DNA of 64,000 nucleotides from Slackia sp. (GTDB lineage Bacteria; Actinomycetota; Coriobacteriia; Coriobacteriales; Eggerthellaceae): contig JAUNBA010000007.1 of the NCBI GenBank assembly GCA_030527325.1, positions 49,726 to 113,725 of the forward strand, read 5' to 3'. The position numbers were made by a program, and so were the translations under genes. Every line of letters starts with the position of its first letter. Positions within the stretch are counted from its first letter, which is position 1. Of this stretch, positions 48,472 to 57,507 are shown one piece after another. The notes beneath the pieces were generated by a model. The model searched no databases and was not told where the DNA came from. It was given only the letters and a program-made list of their open reading frames with translations.

Positions 48472-48978
48472 TTACCCCTGGAACATCCACGGCGCGTTTT
48501 TGCGCAGCGCCTTGAACACCGCCCAATCGCGCTGCTTAAGGCGCACGTCGACAAGATCGTCTTGAAAATGAGAGAACGCCGCATACGGGCGCCCGAACAC
48601 GAATCCCCATCCATCCGGCGTCACGGGCTCGCGATACGCACGGCCCATCGCTTCGGCCGCGGCTGCATCGACGACCGCCGTCATCACAGGATCGAGGGCT
48701 TCGACGGCTTCGAACAGAGAACGGGCCCGCCGCGCGGCATCGACATCGGAATCGCCGCCGATCGCGCCGAGCGCCATGCAATCCAGAAACACAGGGTCGG
48801 GCATGCCGATGCCCGCGCACGCCGCGGCCAACGCCCCACGCGCGGCATCGGAAAGAGGGGCGGCGTGGATCACGCATGCCGCCGCGTCCATATCGCCCTC
48901 GACGGCATGCGCATACGGCGCGAGCGCTGCGGCTTTCGCGGCCGCATACATGTTGTTATTTTTGGCTGAATTTTTCAC
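48472..48978 (-). CDS. Protein of unknown function
   Basis: 168 residues from a GTG at 48978 with GGGGA upstream. An ATG nine codons later is possible. Mostly helical and Ala-rich in the first half. The second half has conserved-looking aromatic and charged text (TPDGWGFVFGRPYAAFSHFQ, then DDLVDVRLKQRDWAVFKAL). No signal peptide, no membrane helix, no recognised domain. It is divergent from the small gene at 49166 and the nickel/hydrogenase operon. Confidence 0.6.
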   Translation of the reverse strand: MKNSAKNNNMYAAAKAAALAPYAHAVEGDMDAAACVIHAAPLSDAARGALAAACAGIGMPDPVFLDCMALGAIGGDSDVDAARRARSLFEAVEALDPVMTAVVDAAAAEAMGRAYREPVTPDGWGFVFGRPYAAFSHFQDDLVDVRLKQRDWAVFKALRKNAPWMFQG

Positions 48979-49165
48979 ACCATTCCCCGAACCTGCCGGC
49001 GCAACCCTGTTCCGACTACCATAATAAAGAAAGCAGGTGGGCATCTCCAGACCCGCCGCCGCAGGCGCAACGCCTCCGGCGATCCGCCTCGCACATGCCC
49101 TCCTCCAAGGCACCCGCATGCGGCGCGCATGCGCCGTGCTATCCGCAACCGAAAGGAGACGCGCC

Positions 49166-49420
49166 ATGTGCACGAACGGAATCAACACCGCCCAGTTCGA
49201 GCAGATGATCGACCAGATCGACGACCACGTGAAGCTCGAGCGCCGCTGGGCCCATAACCTGGGACATCAGGCCGAAGACGCAGGCTACGAAACCGTAGGG
49301 GCGAAGCTGCACGAGGCCATGGCGCAGCTCGATGCCGTGCGCGCGCTGCTCGACGAAGCGAAAGACGCGCTCGAAGACGACGCGCGCGGCGCAAGCGGCG
49401 TCACCGTGGAGCTGGTGTAG
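49166..49420 (+). CDS. Small helical protein at the head of the nikR-hyp operon
   Basis: 84 residues with a strong AAAGGAGA site. Sequence MCTNGINTAQFEQMIDQIDD opens a helical protein with several His and acidic residues. No family recognised. Its stop is 3 nt before nikR, so co-translation is expected and a nickel- or hydrogenase-related role is plausible. HypA and HypB are not in this window, but this protein lacks the zinc Cys pairs of HypA and the GTPase motifs of HypB. Confidence 0.7.
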   Translation: MCTNGINTAQFEQMIDQIDDHVKLERRWAHNLGHQAEDAGYETVGAKLHEAMAQLDAVRALLDEAKDALEDDARGASGVTVELV

Positions 49421-49423
49421 CCC

Positions 49424-49966
49424 ATGGGCCAAGACCTCGTACGATTCTCGGTGGCCATGCCCGAAGACCTGCTCGTGCGCTTCGATGCGCTGGTAGCCAA
49501 GCGCGGCCTGGCTAAAAACCGCAGCGAAGTAGTGCGCGATCTGGTGCGCGACGCCCTGATCGAAGAAGACTGCGCTTTGCCGGGCGAAGAGGTGATGGGC
49601 ACGCTCACCATCGTGTTCAACCACCACACCGGCGACGTCCGCGACAAGCTCGACGCCATCCAGCACGAATTCTTCGAGCAGATCGTCACCTGCCTGCACG
49701 TGCATCTCGACGCCCACACCTGCATGGAAGTCATCATCCTGCGCGGCGAAAGCGCCGTGGTGCAGTCGATTTCCAACATCATCTTGGGCACGAAGGGCGT
49801 CATACACGGACACCTCACTATGACCACCACGGGCGTCGCCCCGTATGAAAAGCGCGCCGACGCCTCGAACGCAGCATGGGAGCACGCGTACGAGCACGGC
49901 CACAGCCACAGCCACGCGCACGACTGCGACCACACGCACGATCACGAGGCCCGCGACCACGAATAA
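49424..49966 (+). CDS. nikR: Nickel-responsive regulator NikR with His-rich tail
   Basis: 180 residues. A ribbon-helix-helix domain (LVRFSVAMPEDLLVRFDALV) and an ACT-like nickel domain. The nickel ligands of NikR are all present with correct spacing: H81, H92, H94, C100 (QHEF, HVHLDAHTC). Beyond the normal end (about residue 145) there is an extra tail with nine or more His in alternation with Ser, Ala and Asp (HGHSHSHAHDCDHTHDHE), which could bind or store nickel. Family knowledge: Ni-NikR represses nickel uptake. No classical NikR box was found upstream of the gene. Confidence 0.95.
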   Translation: MGQDLVRFSVAMPEDLLVRFDALVAKRGLAKNRSEVVRDLVRDALIEEDCALPGEEVMGTLTIVFNHHTGDVRDKLDAIQHEFFEQIVTCLHVHLDAHTCMEVIILRGESAVVQSISNIILGTKGVIHGHLTMTTTGVAPYEKRADASNAAWEHAYEHGHSHSHAHDCDHTHDHEARDHE

Positions 49967-50021
49967 TCCGCTGCGCGGCGCGTTTGCCGCGCAGCAGCAC
50001 ACCCGATCCATCAGGAGAACC

Positions 50022-52469
50022 ATGAGAGAAGCGCTCGACATAGAAGTGCACGGCATCGTGCAGGGCGTGGGGTTTCGCCCCTTCGTCTACAAAGCAGCCC
50101 GCATCCATCTTATTTCCGGCTGGGTGCTCAACGCCACCGCAGGCGTGTTCATCCATGCGGAAGGCGATGAGAAAGACCTCGACGCCTTCATCATGGAGAT
50201 CTCCGACAACGCGCCCGCCGCGGCGCGCGTCGATGAAATATTGATACACGAAACCCCCCTGGCCGATTTCACCGATTTCTCGATACGTCAGTCAGACGAC
50301 TCGGACGCTCAAGCCACCACGCTCATCTCACCTGACCTGGCTCTATGCGACGCATGCGCGGCTGAACTGGCCGATCCTTCGGACAGGCGCTATCACTACC
50401 CGTTCATCAACTGCACCAACTGCGGCCCGCGCTACACCATCGTGGACGAGCTGCCCTACGACCGCGCCGCCACCTCTATGGCGCGATTCGACCTGTGCGA
50501 CGCATGCGCGCACGAATACGCCGACCCCGAAAACAGGCGCTTCCACGCCCAGCCGAACGCCTGCTTCTCATGCGGCCCCCATATCACCTGGCGCACGGCC
50601 GACCATGCGGCGGATGCGCATGACGACCTGGCCCACGCCGCAGCCGAGCAACGCACGGGCGCGACCGTCGAAGAATCGGACGCCATCATACAGGCGGCGG
50701 CCAACCTGCTCGCGCACGGAGGCATCGTCGCCATCAAAGGCCTGGGCGGCTTTCATCTGGCATGCGACGCAAACGACCCCGAAGCGCTCGCGAAACTGCG
50801 CCTGCGCAAGCATCGCGGCAGCAAGCCGTTCGCCGTCATGTACCCCTCCCTTGAGGCGGCGCGCGAGCACTGCGTTATAGGAGAAGCGGAACAACGCCTG
50901 TTGACGGGAGCGCAGCGCCCCATCGTACTGGCCAGGAAACGCTCCGACGCACGCCTTGCCGCAGGGCTCGCCGACGGCCTAATCGAATTGGGCATCATGC
51001 TGCCCTACACGCCCCTTCAGCGCCTCGTGCTCGATGCGTTCGCAGGCCCGCTCGTCATGACCTCGGGCAACCTGCACGACGAGCCCATCCAGATCGACGA
51101 CGACGAGGCCTTCGTCGCGCTGCACGATGTGGCCGACGCATTCCTGGGCAACAACCGCCCCATCCGCTGCCGCTTCGACGATTCCGTCGTGCGCGTCATC
51201 ACGGCGGGCAGCGCGGGCGAAGCCGTGCAGATGGTGCGCCGAGCACGCGGCTACGCTCCCATGCCCGTCGCGCTGAACGCCGGCGAGAAAGCCGATCCCG
51301 CCGCCGACGCGGCAGAAGACGCACGCGTCATCATGGCTGCAGGACCCGAGCAAAAGAACACCTTCTGCCTGCTGCGCGGCGACGACGCGTTCGTGAGCCC
51401 CCATGCGGGCGATATGGAAAACGCCGCGACCTACGAGGCGTGGCTCGAATCGATGCGGCGCTACGAACGGCTTTTCGACGCGCGCCCCGACGCGCTCGCC
51501 TGCGACATGCACCCCGAATACCTCAGCAGCAAATGGGCTATCGAGCAGCACGAACAGACGGGGCTTCCGCTTGTCGAAGTGCAGCATCATCACGCGCATA
51601 TCGCCGCCGTCATGGGCGAGAACAAGCTCGACGAAGCCGTGATAGGTGTGGCGTTCGACGGCACGGGCTACGGCGTCGACGGAACCATCTGGGGCGGCGA
51701 GGTCATGCTGTGCAATCGCTCCGACTTCGAGCGCTTCGCGAATTTCTCCTACGTGCCCATGCCCGGCGGAGCAGCGGCCATCGCCCATCCGCTGCGCATG
51801 GCTTACGGCATCCTGTGGCAATACGACCTGCTCGACCACCCCGCGGCGCGCACGGCGCTCGCGTCTTTGAGCGAGCAGGAGGCCGCGACCTGCGACCGCA
51901 TGATCGAACGCGGGTTGAACTGCCCCATGACATCGAGCGCAGGACGCCTGCTCGACGCCGCGAGCGCATTGTTGGGCATCTGCACGGACCCCTCCTACGA
52001 AGGCGAGGCCGCAATGATGCTGGAGGCCGCCATCGGCAACGTGTGCACCGACGATGCCTACGAAATCGCCATCGTGAAGAACACCGCTCTGGAAACGAGC
52101 ACCGCACACGACACCAGTGTAGTGCTGCTGGACGCCGACCCGCTGTTCGCGGCGCTGCTCGACGACATGGAAGCAGGCGTTGACACGGCAGTCATGGCGG
52201 CCAAGATCCACAACGCGTTCGCCAACGCCGTCGTGCAGGCGTGCCTGGTGGCCAATGCCGCCTACGGCATTTCCGTCGCGGCATTGGCGGGCGGCGTATT
52301 CATGAACCGCTACCTGGTCGAACGCGCCACGAATCTGCTGGAGCGCGCAGGATTCACCGTGGCATTGAGCCGCGAGCTGCCGCCTAACGACGGCGCCGTA
52401 TCGTACGGACAGGCCGTCGTGGCCGCCGCCAGACTCGCCGCCGCACACGAGGAAAGCGCGACGTCGTAG
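50022..52469 (+). CDS. hypF: Hydrogenase maturation factor HypF
   Basis: 815 residues from the ATG at 50022 (CAGGAGA upstream). Domains in order are: acylphosphatase (VHGIVQGVGFRPFVYKAA); two zinc fingers (CDACAAEL...CTNCGPR and CDACAHEY...CFSCGPH); a YrdC-like domain (GGIVAIKGLGGFHLACDA); and a Kae1-like carbamoyltransferase domain (VEVQHHHAHIAAVMGE, VGVAFDGTGYG-like). Family knowledge: it activates carbamoyl phosphate and transfers the carbamoyl group to the C-terminal Cys of HypE, on the way to the CN ligands of [NiFe] hydrogenase. 55 nt after nikR. Confidence 0.98.
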   Translation: MREALDIEVHGIVQGVGFRPFVYKAARIHLISGWVLNATAGVFIHAEGDEKDLDAFIMEISDNAPAAARVDEILIHETPLADFTDFSIRQSDDSDAQATTLISPDLALCDACAAELADPSDRRYHYPFINCTNCGPRYTIVDELPYDRAATSMARFDLCDACAHEYADPENRRFHAQPNACFSCGPHITWRTADHAADAHDDLAHAAAEQRTGATVEESDAIIQAAANLLAHGGIVAIKGLGGFHLACDANDPEALAKLRLRKHRGSKPFAVMYPSLEAAREHCVIGEAEQRLLTGAQRPIVLARKRSDARLAAGLADGLIELGIMLPYTPLQRLVLDAFAGPLVMTSGNLHDEPIQIDDDEAFVALHDVADAFLGNNRPIRCRFDDSVVRVITAGSAGEAVQMVRRARGYAPMPVALNAGEKADPAADAAEDARVIMAAGPEQKNTFCLLRGDDAFVSPHAGDMENAATYEAWLESMRRYERLFDARPDALACDMHPEYLSSKWAIEQHEQTGLPLVEVQHHHAHIAAVMGENKLDEAVIGVAFDGTGYGVDGTIWGGEVMLCNRSDFERFANFSYVPMPGGAAAIAHPLRMAYGILWQYDLLDHPAARTALASLSEQEAATCDRMIERGLNCPMTSSAGRLLDAASALLGICTDPSYEGEAAMMLEAAIGNVCTDDAYEIAIVKNTALETSTAHDTSVVLLDADPLFAALLDDMEAGVDTAVMAAKIHNAFANAVVQACLVANAAYGISVAALAGGVFMNRYLVERATNLLERAGFTVALSRELPPNDGAVSYGQAVVAAARLAAAHEESATS

Positions 52470-52519
52470 CCCGCACGCGCACGGGACGCGGGCGCAGTTC
52501 GTCTCGCGTCCGCGAAGAC

Positions 52520-52562
52520 GTCTGCTCGCTTTGACGGGCGTTTCCCGTCAAAGCGAGCAGAC
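52520..52562 (+). other. 19-bp perfect hairpin between hypF and hypC
   Basis: Arms 52520-52538 and 52544-52562 pair without mismatch around a 5-nt loop. No T-run follows, so it is not a standard terminator. It may stabilise or process the hyp mRNA, or set the ratio of HypF to HypC. Confidence 0.7.
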
Positions 52563-52673
52563 AGACAACCCGCCCGCGCGTCTGCGACGGCTCGATCGCA
52601 GGCCGAACGCCCTCACCAAGGTGCACAGGCGGACAACCGCACAAAGGCGCAAGGCGCGCCGGAAAGGACGCAT

Positions 52674-52910
52674 ATGTGCTTGGCAATCCCCGCGCGCATC
52701 GTCGCGCTCGAAGAGAACAACATGGCCGACGTCGATATCCTGGGCGTCGCGCGCTCGATTTCGATCGACCTCACGCCCCAGGCGAAGCCGGGCGACTACG
52801 TGCTGGTGCATGCAGGCTTTTCCATCGAAGTGGTGGATGAGCGAAGCGCGCAGGAAACGCTCGATCTGATCAGGGAGTTTCCCGATCTTGCCGACATAAG
52901 GGAGGCGTAG
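52674..52910 (+). CDS. hypC: Hydrogenase maturation chaperone HypC
   Basis: 78 residues, opening MCLAIPARIVAL with the essential Cys2 and family P-x-x-V pattern, then the beta-barrel part KPGDYVLVHAGFSIEVVDE. Family knowledge: HypC binds HypD and shuttles the Fe(CN)2CO unit to the hydrogenase large subunit. Ribosome site GGAAAGGA. It lies 5 nt before hypD. Confidence 0.97.
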   Translation: MCLAIPARIVALEENNMADVDILGVARSISIDLTPQAKPGDYVLVHAGFSIEVVDERSAQETLDLIREFPDLADIREA

Positions 52911-52915
52911 GCGCC

Positions 52916-53995
52916 ATGGTGGGCCCCAGCAGCTTCAAGGATCCGGTGCTCGCCCGCGGCCTGATCGGGAGCATCAAAGCGCTCGCACCCGAGCATGCCA
53001 CGCTTATGGAGGTATGCGGCACGCACACCGTCGCCATCGCACGCAACGGCATACGCGACCTCATGCCCGCAGGATGCAAGCTGGCAAGCGGACCCGGGTG
53101 CCCGGTCTGCGTGACCGCAAACCGCGACATCGACGCCGTGATCGCGCTCGCGCGCGTGGAAAACGTGATCCTGGCCACATTCGGAGACATGACGCGCGTT
53201 CCCGGCAGCTCGTCTTCGCTGATCGAAGAGCAGGCCGCAGGCCGCGACGTGCGCATCGTGTATTCGCCGCTCGATGCGCTGAGCATCGCGAAGGACAACC
53301 CCGACCGACCTGTCGTGTTCGTGGGCGTGGGCTTCGAAACGACCACCCCGCTTGTGGCCATGGCCGTCAAGCGCGCCGACGCCATGGGTCTCGAAAACTT
53401 CAGCGTGTATGCGGCGCACAAGAATATGCCGGGTGCGCTAGACGTGCTGATGGGCGACCCCGATCTCAAGGTGGATGCGCTCATCCTCCCCGGCCACGTG
53501 AGCACCGTCATCGGTATGGAGCCGTATCGCTTCTTGGCCGAAAAATACGGCATTCCCGGCGTGATCACCGGCTTCGAACCGCTCGACGTGCTGCAAGGCA
53601 TCGCCATGCTGATGCGCCAGCTGCACGAGGGGCGCGCGGAAATCGAAAACGCCTACGCACGCGGCGTCATGCCCCAAGGCAACCCCGTGGCGCTGGCCGC
53701 CATCGACGACGTGTTCGAAACCTGCACCGCCACCTGGCGCGGGATGGGAGCCATCGAGGGCAGCGGCTACCGCATTCGCGAACGCTACGCGCGATTCGAC
53801 GCGATGCGCCGATTCGACCCCCCGATCGAAGAAACCCGCGAACCGCGCGGCTGCCGCTGCGGCGATGTGCTGCGCGGCATCATGGCGCCCGACGAATGCC
53901 CGCTATTCCGCACCGTGTGCAGCCCCGAAAATCCCGTCGGCCCATGCATGGTGAGCTCCGAAGGCTCCTGCGCCGCATACTACCGCTACTACTGA
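52916..53995 (+). CDS. hypD: Hydrogenase maturation Fe-S scaffold HypD
   Basis: 359 residues. Motifs EVCGTHTVAIARNGIRDLMP, SGPGCPVCVT (redox Cys pair), GFETTTP, and the C-terminal [4Fe-4S] region CRCGDVLRG...CPLF...CSPENPVGPCMVSSEGSC. HypD assembles the Fe(CN)2CO group with HypC, taking CN from HypE. AGGGAGG upstream and 5-nt spacing to hypC. Confidence 0.98.
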   Translation: MVGPSSFKDPVLARGLIGSIKALAPEHATLMEVCGTHTVAIARNGIRDLMPAGCKLASGPGCPVCVTANRDIDAVIALARVENVILATFGDMTRVPGSSSSLIEEQAAGRDVRIVYSPLDALSIAKDNPDRPVVFVGVGFETTTPLVAMAVKRADAMGLENFSVYAAHKNMPGALDVLMGDPDLKVDALILPGHVSTVIGMEPYRFLAEKYGIPGVITGFEPLDVLQGIAMLMRQLHEGRAEIENAYARGVMPQGNPVALAAIDDVFETCTATWRGMGAIEGSGYRIRERYARFDAMRRFDPPIEETREPRGCRCGDVLRGIMAPDECPLFRTVCSPENPVGPCMVSSEGSCAAYYRYY

Positions 53996-54109
53996 TGCCT
54001 TCCGTTTAACGCAATCACAAAACAAGGGGCGGTGCCCGCAAGGAAAAGAGGCGCGGCGGGAAAGCGGCCCACGATCACCCGACCAGGGCCGCGCCCGCGC
54101 CGCGCACCC

Positions 54110-54560
54110 GTTGCACACCTGCCGCGGCCCTGCTTCCGCCCCTGTTCCGCCCCTGGACCCCCTTAGCTTCGCCGTCGAGCGTCGCCCAGACGCTTACCTT
54201 CTCAACAAACTTATCGCCACCCCCCGTCGCGCACCTATCGCACCCCGTACCCCGTCGCGCACCTGCCATACCCCTGTTGCCGCCGTCCCCCCGTCGCACA
54301 CCTGCAGCGCCCCGTCTCCACCCCTGTTGTCGCCGCCCCTGTTGCCACCGCCCACTGTCGCGTACCTGTTCCGCCGCCCACTGTCGCACCCCGTCGCTCT
54401 CCCGTCACACGCGGCGCATCCCCCTCCGTCACACGTGGCGCGCGCCATGCCCCCCCTTGTCACACGCGGCGCGCACCAACCCACCACACGCGGCGCGCCC
54501 TCGCCGCCAAACGCGACGCGCCCCACCACACGCAACACGTACCCACCGTCGCACGCGCAC
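54110..54560. repeat. Degenerate tandem repeats between hypD and hypE
   Basis: A C-rich strand with two families of short imperfect repeats: CGTCGCACACCTG / CCCCTGTTGCCGCC-like units (54220-54400) and CGTCACACGCGGCGCGC-like units spaced about 20-30 bp (54400-54560). Both strands have open frames, but they are repeats of Pro, Arg, Thr or Gly without a start signal. Non-coding is more likely. Confidence 0.6.
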
Positions 54561-54688
54561 ACCACACCTATACAGAAATCGCGAAGCGGTCTTCGCGCAA
54601 GGGCGGATCGACCCGCAGACTCGAACTGAATCCCTTTTCTTTTCGGCCTATTCGACAGCACCGCTAGCCATTCGCCAAACCGCATCGG

Positions 54689-54704
54689 TGTTTCACGTGA
54701 AACA
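54689..54704. promoter_or_regulatory. parS centromere site
   Basis: TGTTTCACGTGAAACA, an exact 16-bp match to the bacterial parS consensus bound by ParB/Spo0J. parS sites cluster near oriC, so this window is probably in the origin-proximal part of the chromosome. It sits in the intergenic gap 79 nt before hypE. Confidence 0.93.
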
Positions 54705-54782
54705 TCTCCCCTTGATGCCCCGCGTCAGGTAAAAAGCGGCACAATAGCCAAAAAGCACTACTGACACCCGAAAGGTTTAGAC

Positions 54783-55808
54783 ATGGCAGACGAAACCGTT
54801 CTGCTCGGCCACGGGTCGGGCGGCACCATGATGAAAAGAATCATCGACGAGGTATTCGCAGCAAGCTACGGCAGCGAAGAACTTGCCCAAGGAGACGACG
54901 CCGCCGTGCTTCCCGCGCCCGCGCCTGGCGAGCGCCTCGCATTTTCTACGGACACCTTCGTTGTAACCCCGCATTTCTTCCCGGGCGGCGACATCGGACG
55001 TCTGGCCGTATGCGGCACGGTAAACGACGTGGCCACCAGCGGCGCCCAAGCAAAATACCTCTCGATAGGCATGGTGCTCGAAGAGGGTTTTCCCATGAAC
55101 GACCTGCGTCGCATCTGCGAGACCATCGCCGCGACCGCGCATGAGGCCGGCGTGCACGTAGTGACTGGCGACACCAAAGTGGTCAACCGCGGGCACGGCG
55201 ACGGCATCTACATCAACACCGCAGGCATCGGCCTGATTCCCGCAAATCGCTCCCTCTCGGGCGCCAACTGCCGGCCAGGCGACAAGGTGCTCGTCAGCGG
55301 CACCATGGGCGACCACGGCATCGCCATCATGAGCCAACGCGAAGGACTTTCCTTCGCCGCGCCTATAGAAAGCGACGCCGCGCCGCTAAACCATCTGATA
55401 GCCGACGTGCTCGAAGCCGCCCCCGACGTGCGCTGCTTCCGCGACCCCACACGCGGCGGCCTGGCATCCACGCTCAACGAATTCGCGAGCCAATCGAATG
55501 TCGACGTCGTGATTCGCGAAGACGACGTGCCGGTAAAAGACGCGGTGCGCGGCGCGTGCGACATGCTGGGCTACGACGTGTTCCAGGTTGCCAACGAAGG
55601 CAAGATGGTCTGCGTAGTCCCCGCTGAGCAATCCGACGCGGCTCTGGCCGCCATGCGCGCGAACCCTTACGGCGCCGACGCTGCCCTTATCGGCGAAGTT
55701 ACCGAGGCGGCAACAGGACGAGGTCCGAAAGTCTACGTTGAAACAGGATTCGGCAGCAGACGCATCCTCGATATGCTCGTAGGCGAACAGCTTCCGCGCA
55801 TCTGCTGA
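54783..55808 (+). CDS. hypE: Hydrogenase maturation factor HypE
   Basis: 341 residues of the PurM/HypE ATPase fold. LLGHGSGGTMMKRIIDE opens it, and the P-loop-like TDTFVVTPHFFPGGDIGRLAV, VTGDTKVV and RDPTRGGLASTLNEFA follow. The last residues PRIC put the essential carbamoylated Cys at the C-terminus. Family knowledge: HypE dehydrates the thiocarbamate formed by HypF to thiocyanate, giving the CN ligand. Start with GAAAGG upstream. It is separated from hypD by 787 nt holding the repeats and parS, which is unusual for hypD-hypE. Confidence 0.98.
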   Translation: MADETVLLGHGSGGTMMKRIIDEVFAASYGSEELAQGDDAAVLPAPAPGERLAFSTDTFVVTPHFFPGGDIGRLAVCGTVNDVATSGAQAKYLSIGMVLEEGFPMNDLRRICETIAATAHEAGVHVVTGDTKVVNRGHGDGIYINTAGIGLIPANRSLSGANCRPGDKVLVSGTMGDHGIAIMSQREGLSFAAPIESDAAPLNHLIADVLEAAPDVRCFRDPTRGGLASTLNEFASQSNVDVVIREDDVPVKDAVRGACDMLGYDVFQVANEGKMVCVVPAEQSDAALAAMRANPYGADAALIGEVTEAATGRGPKVYVETGFGSRRILDMLVGEQLPRIC

Positions 55809-55827
55809 CGCCAGACAGCCGAACGCA

Positions 55828-55856
55828 CGGCGGGTGGCGGGACCAGCCGCCCGCCG
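55828..55856 (+). terminator. Hairpin after hypE
   Basis: Near-perfect 11-bp GC stem (55828-55838 with 55846-55856), 20 nt after the stop. No clear T-run. Confidence 0.5.
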
Positions 55857-55888
55857 AAATCAGAGCGCGCTCGATTCGCCTTTTTTCA

Positions 55889-56435
55889 CAGTTGTAGTGG
55901 CAAGAAATGACGGGTATGGCACGGGTTTCGATCGCCGCGTAGCAAGCTTTGCAGAAACAATGCCGTTCGTTGGACAAAACCGACCGTTCACCGGCTGAAA
56001 AACGCCAGCAAGCGCTGCCGAAACATCATCGAGGCGCCATAGCCGCAAAAAACCAGACGCAAACGCCGAATTCCTGGCAAATCGCCCCCGAAGCCCAGCG
56101 TTGACGACCGCCGGTCGGGCGCAACGATAAACCGGGTGCGGCAACAAGCCAGACGCCACGACAACCGAGCGCGGCAGAGTAACCCTGGCACGAACATCGA
56201 CGAGCCCGATGCGTACCGCGGCCTCGCTGGAGCGGACGACGACGGGCCCGCCGCGAACACACGGCAGCGAACGCGGCACGAACGACGAAGAGGCCAACAC
56301 GAAATACGCGCCGAAGTCGCTGCGGCATAAGCAAACTCAACGCTAACAACGGCGAATTCAGAACGAGAGCCCCCTCCCGCACAACCGACAGCGAGCCATC
56401 GCGGACGGCAATAAACCCAATGCGAACGGCGGCGG
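55889..56435. repeat. Direct repeat B, left copy
   Basis: About 545 bp, near-identical to 63229-63774 in the same orientation (offset 7340, scattered substitutions, one 1-nt deletion). No gene is supported in 55809-56575. The two copies bracket the radical SAM/TldD/ABC operon exactly. Confidence 0.93.
55910..56052. repeat. Inverted-end intergenic element, copy 4
   Basis: Left ACGGGTATGGCAC, right GCGCCATAGCCGCAAAAAA, 143 bp, inside direct repeat B left copy. Confidence 0.55.
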
Positions 56436-56575
56436 CAACCCCGTCTTCGTGCACTTCGCGATCGCTGACGTGGTAGGCATAGACCCGTCACGCAATCCAA
56501 ACGCCCGCCTGGAATCCCGCCCTCAATCGCGCGCATACAGGCCGTACAGAAAAGCGGGCGCTTACTTCCATAGAA

Positions 56576-57481
56576 TCAGCAACAGCACAGCTCACTTGTC
56601 ATCAAATGGTACTCAAGACAGCGAATAGCAGCATTTCGCGCCTTTTCCCTGCACACGAAACATACGGGGATGACAAACGGACTATCCTGCTCCAAAGGAA
56701 TACAGACGCAGCGAGGGTAGAATTCCTGCATTTCGAGGAAGTTCCGCGACGTCAGCACCATCCCATGTTCGTCTTCCATGAAAGACCGATAGCTCGACAC
56801 GTCCGCCTCGATATTGCACATATCGAGGCGGACCCCGCTCCTTTTCAGATAGTCCTTAAAAGCAGGATACGTATAACGCAAATCACATGGCGCGGCAAGC
56901 TTCGCACCTTCCAGGTCGCCTACCGAAAGAGAGCGCTTCTTCGCCAATCTATGCGTCAATGACAGGGCAATATATACTGGGAATTCAAAGAGCTTGACAC
57001 TATGCATCCCTGATGAGCCTGCCCTCCCAAATACGATGGCGGCATCGGCCATCCCCATCTCGACAGCCGAAAGACACGTGCTGCTCTCATTGAACATAAT
57101 GGACAAATCGATCTGGGGATACCTATCCAGAAGACCTTTGAGACGCTTCGTTTGGAGATACCTCCCATTCAGCGCGGACGACCCCACCGCCAAGATGATT
57201 TTTTGTCGATCACCTGGAATCGTCCCGTGTAAATCAGCCATGGCCTTCAAATCATCCAGAGACCGCAAGACCTCCCGCGCTCTCTCGGAAAAGGAGATGC
57301 AAAATGACGTAGGGTGCGCTTTGTTGCCGCTCTTTTCAAAAAGGGAAATCCCCAATTCCCTCTCGAGGTCCGCAACCCCTCTTGAAACCGCTTGCGAAGA
57401 AACAAAAAGCGAGCGCGCCGCCGAAGCGAAACTCCCCCTCGAAACAGACTCGACAAGATATTCAAGCTGATTGATATTCAT
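56576..57481 (-). CDS. LysR-family regulator of the peptide-modification operon
   Basis: 301 residues from the ATG at 57481 with AGGGGGGG upstream. The N-terminal winged helix reads MNINQLEYLVESVSRGSFAS, then AARSLFVSSQAVSRGVADLE. A periplasmic-binding-type effector domain follows. The C-terminus is Cys-containing (SELCCC). It is 26 nt downstream of the ABC membrane gene on the same strand, so it is the last gene of the operon, which suggests autoregulation. Codon use here is less GC-biased than in the hyp genes. The effector is unknown. Confidence 0.9.
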   Translation of the reverse strand: MNINQLEYLVESVSRGSFASAARSLFVSSQAVSRGVADLERELGISLFEKSGNKAHPTSFCISFSERAREVLRSLDDLKAMADLHGTIPGDRQKIILAVGSSALNGRYLQTKRLKGLLDRYPQIDLSIMFNESSTCLSAVEMGMADAAIVFGRAGSSGMHSVKLFEFPVYIALSLTHRLAKKRSLSVGDLEGAKLAAPCDLRYTYPAFKDYLKRSGVRLDMCNIEADVSSYRSFMEDEHGMVLTSRNFLEMQEFYPRCVCIPLEQDSPFVIPVCFVCREKARNAAIRCLEYHLMTSELCCC

Positions 57482-57507
57482 CTGCCCCCCCTGCGTCTCA
57501 TCGCGAA

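Noticed and set aside
54111..54685. Open frames on both strands in the tandem-repeat region before hypE
   Set aside because: They only translate the DNA repeats, with no ribosome site and no domain. Noted as a repeat instead.
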